DNA of 9,963 nt from Acidobacteria bacterium UBA7540. Lineage in GTDB: Bacteria > Acidobacteriota > Terriglobia > UBA7540. Of this stretch, positions 6,715 through 9,963 are shown piece by piece; the stretch's first letter is position 1, and the number at the start of each line of letters is the position of its first letter. The stretch lies in contig DLMI01000075.1 in the NCBI GenBank assembly GCA_002478145.1, forward strand, positions 10,719 to 20,681. Direction: 5' to 3'. The notes under the pieces were generated by a model, which saw only the letters and a program-made list of their open reading frames with translations, made no database searches and was not told the origin of the DNA. Position numbers and translations under genes: made by a program.

Positions 6715-7013
6715 TTGCGACCGCCGGCATTGCGATGCTGCCGGAGTCTCCAACTTGGAGACGGCACTCGCCGGTGTGGCGCGGAGGAATATCGCTGCTC
6801 GGTGTGTTTCCCCCATCCGTCCGAGCGCGGTTCGCTGAGCAAGCAGGGGCTACGCAGGGGTGGCACTGCTACGTCAGCCAACTTGACCACGCGATTGGCC
6901 TCGACCATTTCGGCGCCTCCGCGCCCGGACCGGTGCTGATGCGCGAATACGGCTTGACCGCTGAGAACGTCTGCAAGCGAGCACGGGCCTTGCTGGAAAG
7001 AAACCATGCCTGA
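6715..7013 (+). pseudogene. tkt: Transketolase C-terminal remnant with frameshifts
   Basis: One frame ends in GLDHFGASAPGPVLMREYGL, then TAENVCKRARALLERNHA and TGA at 7011-7013. This is the transketolase C-terminal domain, where G-x-D-x-FGASAP and FGxTxENV are hallmarks. Just upstream the same frame reads FPPSVRARFAEQAGATQGW, matching the LPPSVxARxAxEAG segment. The residues that should precede it, EEYRCSV, lie in another frame at 6784-6804; a 2-base TG surplus at 6805-6806 in a GTGTGT run separates them. Further upstream TAGIAML (from about 6720) and SPTW resemble the GIAVRVVSMPSW region, with more indels in between. About 500-600 residues of a normal transketolase, including the thiamine diphosphate binding parts, are absent. 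A frame stays open from 6600, but that overlaps the SYLF gene and is not a credible product. Its stop overlaps the rpiB start. Confidence 0.8.
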
Positions 7014-7461
7014 TCCTCCGACCTTCTCGCCAAAGACGCCGAAACGCATCGGTGTCGCTGCCGATCATGGAGGATTTGAGTTAAAGGAGTATCTGGTCAG
7101 GATGTTGCGTGAGGCTGGCTATGAAGTGGTCGACTTTGGCGACAGCCAGCCGAAGCAGGACGATGACTACTCGGATTTTGTGGTGCCCTTGGCCCGTGCA
7201 GTTGCTCGCGGCGAGGTGGATCGCGGCGTGGCCATCTGCGGGAGTGGCGTGGCTGCGTGCATTGCCGCCAACAAGGTGCCGGGCACGCGGGCGTGCCTGA
7301 TCCATGAGATTTTTCCAGCGCGCCAGGGGGTCGAGGACGACGACATGAACGTGATCTGCCTGGGCGGCCGCGTGGTCGCGAATACGCTCGCTTGGGAGTT
7401 GGTTAGAGTATTTCTCCAAGCACGATTCAGTGGCGCCGAGCGTCACCGGTTGTCTGGCTAA
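7006..7461 (+). CDS. rpiB: Ribose-5-phosphate isomerase B (RpiB/LacA/LacB family)
   Basis: The 151-residue protein matches RpiB, which interconverts ribose-5-phosphate and ribulose-5-phosphate in the cytoplasm. Visible features are GVAADHGGFELKEYL (residues 16-30, with the substrate-binding Asp20-His21), DFGDSQPKQDDDYSDF, and the catalytic loop AICGSG with Cys78 as the family's general base. ANKVPGTRACLIHEIFPARQ follows (His100 at the active site), then DDDMNVICLGGRV and the end AWELVRVFLQARFSGAERHR. The length fits the family. The ATG overlaps the stop of the transketolase remnant by eight bases, with GGAAAG at 6995-7000 as ribosome binding site, so rpiB was once coupled to tkt. No damage is seen. 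RpiB cannot be told from an allose-6-phosphate isomerase by sequence alone, but the pentose phosphate context supports ribose-5-phosphate. Confidence 0.92.
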   Translation: MPDPPTFSPKTPKRIGVAADHGGFELKEYLVRMLREAGYEVVDFGDSQPKQDDDYSDFVVPLARAVARGEVDRGVAICGSGVAACIAANKVPGTRACLIHEIFPARQGVEDDDMNVICLGGRVVANTLAWELVRVFLQARFSGAERHRLSG

Positions 7462-7494
7462 AGTCGCAAGGCTGGAAAGCAGGGAGGCAGAATC

Positions 7495-7678
7495 ATGAGC
7501 AGCAACCCTTTGAAACGGTTGGGAACGCTGGGTCAATCCCCACCTGGCGCACGATACTAAAGGCACGATTGACGAAGCCCGCCGGTTGTGGGCCGCGCTG
7601 AACCGGCCCAATGTCTTCATCAAGGTCCCGGCGACGCCCGTTGGGCTGACCGCCATCCATTTGAGGAGAGAGTTATGA
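7495..7678 (+). pseudogene. tal: Transaldolase remnant with internal and C-terminal deletions
   Basis: GGGAGG at 7482-7487 precedes ATG 7495. The frame reads [15 protein letters not shown], the transaldolase N-terminus (NPLKxLxxxGQS), but then runs PPGARY to TAA 7558-7560. At the junction (7537-7541) a second frame takes over: [20 protein letters not shown], then [20 protein letters not shown], up to His at 7658-7660. That is the strand-helix-strand around the Schiff-base lysine (IKVPAT). Roughly 100 residues between the two pieces and everything after it are gone; the family usually has about 350 residues. The second frame runs into TGA 7676-7678, inside the pgm start. The TCCCC at the junction could be the short homology used for the deletion. 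The gene cannot make active enzyme. Confidence 0.85.
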
Positions 7679-9342
7679 AAGTAAGTCCATGCGCAGGAAA
7701 GCCGGCCCAGCCCTCGATGCTGGTGAATGTACCCAGACTTGTAACGGCCTATTACACGGAGATCCCTGACCCTTCAGTGCCGGAACAACGGGTTGCTTTT
7801 GGCACCTCGGGGCATCGTGGATGCGCATTCGACAAGGCTTTCAATGAATGGCATATCCTCGCCATCAGTCAAGCTATTTGTTTGTACCGAGCCCAACAAA
7901 ACATCGATGGTCCGCTGTTTCTTGGTATGGACACGCATGCGCTCTCCGTGCCGGCTCTTGCCAGCGCGCTTGAGGTGCTGGCGGCCAACGGAGTGGAAGT
8001 CATGATGGCGGAGGTGGATGAATACACCCCGACCCCTGCCATTTCTCACGCGATTCTCACTTACAACCGCGGGCGAACGACAGGACTTGCTGACGGCATT
8101 GTGATCACGCCCTCCCATAATCCGCCCCATGACGGCGGCTTCAAATACAACCCCCCCAACGGCGGGCCGGCGGAATCCACCGTCACCGGCTGGATCGAGG
8201 CGAAGGCGAACGAGTTTCTCGAGACGGGCCTTCGGGGATTGAATCGGATTCCTTTCGAGAAAGCTCTTCGCGCCTCCACAACGCACCGGCACAACTACCT
8301 CGCCGCCTACACCGGGGATCTCGGCAACATGATCGACATGGATGCTATTCGCGGCGCGAAGATCAGCATGGGGGTAGATCCCCTCGGCGGCGCGGGGGTC
8401 CACTACTGGGGACCGATTGCCGAGCGCTACGGTTTGAACCTCACGGTCGTGAACGAGGCCGTCGACCCGACCTTCCGCTTTATGACGGTTGATTGGGACG
8501 GCCAGATCCGCATGGACCCATCCTCGCCCTATGCGATGCAGAGGTTGATCGACATCAAGGATCGCTTCGAGATCGCCTGGGCCTGCGACACGGACCATGA
8601 CCGGCACGGAATTGTCACCAAAAGCGCAGGGCTATTGCCGCCCAACCACTACCTTGCGGTCGCGATCTTCTACCTCTTCCAACACCGCCCCAAGTGGCGC
8701 AAAGAAGCGGCGGTTGGCAAGACCGTGGTGAGTAGCCAGATGATTGATCGGGTCACCGCGAAGCTTGGCCGCAGGCTCTACGAAGTGCCGGTGGGTTTCA
8801 AGTGGTTCGTTGATGGCCTGCTCGACGGCTCGCTCGGCTTCGGCGGCGAAGAGAGCGCGGGCGCGTCTTTTGTTCGTCTGGATGGCAGCGTCTGGACGAC
8901 GGACAAAGATGGCATCGTCCCGGCTTTGCTTGCGGCGGAGATCACGGCGCGGATGGACCGCGATCCCGGCGAGATTTACCGCGAACTCACGCGCGAGTTC
9001 GGCGAGCCTGTTTACGACCGCGTTGAGGCTGCGGCCACCCCGGAGCAAAAAGAGATGCTGGAGAAACTCTCGCCGCAACAGGTTCGGTCCACGGATCTGG
9101 CCGGCGAGAAAATCCAGGCCATCCTCACTCGCGCACCGGGCAACGAGGCTCCCATCGGCGGGTTGAAAGTGGTGGCCGAGAGCGGATGGTTCGCGGCGCG
9201 TCCGTCAGGGACCGAGGACATCTACAAGATTTATGCGGAAAGCTTCCGTGGAGAAGATCATCTGCGCCGCATCCTGGAGGAAGCCCAGACGATCGTCAGC
9301 GATGCTTTGGCGGCGGCGCCGGAACTAAGGGAGAAATCATGA
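7675..9342 (+). CDS. pgm: Phosphoglucomutase (alpha-D-glucose-1-phosphate specific)
   Basis: The 555-residue protein interconverts glucose-1-phosphate and glucose-6-phosphate. It is close to E. coli Pgm in length (546) and motifs. Visible elements are FGTSGHRG near residues 43-50, the phosphoserine loop [20 protein letters not shown] with Ser147, and the metal-binding loop CDTDHDRHG with Asp305, Asp307 and Asp309. The sugar-binding loop GFGGEESAG has Glu392 and Ser394, and the phosphate-binding loop is [12 protein letters not shown] from Arg509. All four catalytic loops are intact. The start at 7675 is chosen because GAGGAGAG (7663-7670) precedes it and [13 protein letters not shown] gives a normal N-terminus. 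The frame is open further upstream from 7588, but that stretch lies across the transaldolase remnant. It overlaps the next gene by four bases (ATGA), indicating translational coupling. Confidence 0.96.
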   Translation: MKVSPCAGKPAQPSMLVNVPRLVTAYYTEIPDPSVPEQRVAFGTSGHRGCAFDKAFNEWHILAISQAICLYRAQQNIDGPLFLGMDTHALSVPALASALEVLAANGVEVMMAEVDEYTPTPAISHAILTYNRGRTTGLADGIVITPSHNPPHDGGFKYNPPNGGPAESTVTGWIEAKANEFLETGLRGLNRIPFEKALRASTTHRHNYLAAYTGDLGNMIDMDAIRGAKISMGVDPLGGAGVHYWGPIAERYGLNLTVVNEAVDPTFRFMTVDWDGQIRMDPSSPYAMQRLIDIKDRFEIAWACDTDHDRHGIVTKSAGLLPPNHYLAVAIFYLFQHRPKWRKEAAVGKTVVSSQMIDRVTAKLGRRLYEVPVGFKWFVDGLLDGSLGFGGEESAGASFVRLDGSVWTTDKDGIVPALLAAEITARMDRDPGEIYRELTREFGEPVYDRVEAAATPEQKEMLEKLSPQQVRSTDLAGEKIQAILTRAPGNEAPIGGLKVVAESGWFAARPSGTEDIYKIYAESFRGEDHLRRILEEAQTIVSDALAAAPELREKS

Positions 9343-9963
9343 GCCAACAAACCCGTGTCACCCATCCCATATACGGTCTTCTACCCACGGAAATCGAGGG
9401 GTTCGATTCCCTGGCGGAGCTGGCCCTGAATATGCGCTGGTCGTGGAATCATGCTACCGACGAAGTGTGGCCGCAGCTTGACCCCGAAGTGTGGGAGATC
9501 ACGCATAACCCCTGGTTGGTCCTGCAGACGGTCTCGCGCGACCAGATCGAGCGCATGTTGGCCGATCCTGTTTTTCGCAAAAAAGTTGAAGGCCTGGTCG
9601 AGACCAGGCGGCAAGCGCTGGCGGCGCCCGCGTGGTTTCAGCGGGATCATTCGGGGGCTCTACTGACCTGCGCCGCGTATTTCAGCATGGAATTCATGTT
9701 GAGCGAGGCTTTGCCCATTTACTCGGGCGGGCTTGGCAATGTGGCCGGTGATCAACTCAAAGCCGCCAGCGATCTGGGCGTGCCAGTGGTCGGAGTGGGA
9801 CTGCTCTACCAGCAGGGCTATTTTCGCCAGGTGATCGACAAGGACGGAGAGCAACAGGCCCTCTTCCCGTATAACGATCCCGGACAGTTGCCGATCAAGC
9901 CGCTGCGCCAACCAAACGGCGAGTGGTTTCGATTGGAAATCGCGCTGCCGGGATACTCGGTCT
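9339..9963 (+). CDS. glgP: Alpha-glucan (glycogen/maltodextrin) phosphorylase, GT35, 3' end outside window
   Basis: The start ATG overlaps the pgm stop (ATGA), with AAGGGAG at 9327-9333. The 208 visible residues are the N-terminal part of an alpha-glucan phosphorylase, which uses phosphate to release glucose-1-phosphate from glycogen or maltodextrins. Residues about 18-95 ([20 protein letters not shown], then [16 protein letters not shown]) match the N-terminal DUF3417 region of the long bacterial form. The catalytic domain follows: [40 protein letters not shown] and [20 protein letters not shown]. The pyridoxal-phosphate lysine lies far beyond the window end and cannot be checked. Its product is the substrate of the coupled pgm gene. 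The alternative name malP is possible; glgP is used on context. Confidence 0.93.
   Translation, partial: MSQQTRVTHPIYGLLPTEIEGFDSLAELALNMRWSWNHATDEVWPQLDPEVWEITHNPWLVLQTVSRDQIERMLADPVFRKKVEGLVETRRQALAAPAWFQRDHSGALLTCAAYFSMEFMLSEALPIYSGGLGNVAGDQLKAASDLGVPVVGVGLLYQQGYFRQVIDKDGEQQALFPYNDPGQLPIKPLRQPNGEWFRLEIALPGYSV

Noticed and set aside
5984..6730. 248-codon open frame on the minus strand
   Set aside because: It is antisense to the SYLF gene, whose signal peptide and domain motifs are clear on the + strand.
7588..7674. Upstream in-frame extension of pgm
   Set aside because: The stretch is the transaldolase remnant read in another frame; GAGGAGAG directly before ATG 7675 marks the true start.
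7774..8607. 277-codon open frame on the minus strand
   Set aside because: It is antisense to pgm, which has all its catalytic loops on the + strand.

Overview
The window is 9,963 bases of moderately high-GC bacterial DNA with every recognisable gene on the + strand. Gene density, Shine-Dalgarno sites and gene families are typical of bacteria. The mix (PRC-barrel, universal stress, UPF0182, SYLF, Pgm, GlgP) occurs in Proteobacteria, Acidobacteriota, Nitrospirota and related environmental lineages. The sequence alone does not fix a phylum.

Left part (1-2668), small stress-type genes: a tandem PRC-barrel protein cut by the window edge, a general-stress-17M-like protein, a very acidic short protein, a universal stress protein (Usp) without the usual nucleotide-binding glycine motif, and a doubtful small ORF in the same frame just past the usp stop. 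After a 318-base gap with one weak promoter candidate comes a large UPF0182 (COG1615) membrane protein (2987-5743).

Right part (5744-9963): an internal scrap of a second general-stress-17M-like gene with an in-frame stop; a secreted SYLF (Ysc84-type) protein whose translation start lies in a 24-base tandem duplication; then a carbohydrate cluster reading broken transketolase - rpiB - broken transaldolase - pgm - alpha-glucan phosphorylase (cut by the window end). GlgP releases glucose-1-phosphate, Pgm converts it to glucose-6-phosphate, and RpiB interconverts pentose phosphates. The two enzymes that would close the non-oxidative pentose phosphate branch, transketolase and transaldolase, survive only as fragments.

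The most notable signal is selective decay. Three genes are reduced to fragments by deletions, frameshifts or a nonsense codon, while the genes between them remain intact with their start sites. I found no RNA genes, CRISPR arrays, insertion sequences or clear rho-independent terminators, and no evidence of a wholly new biological system.
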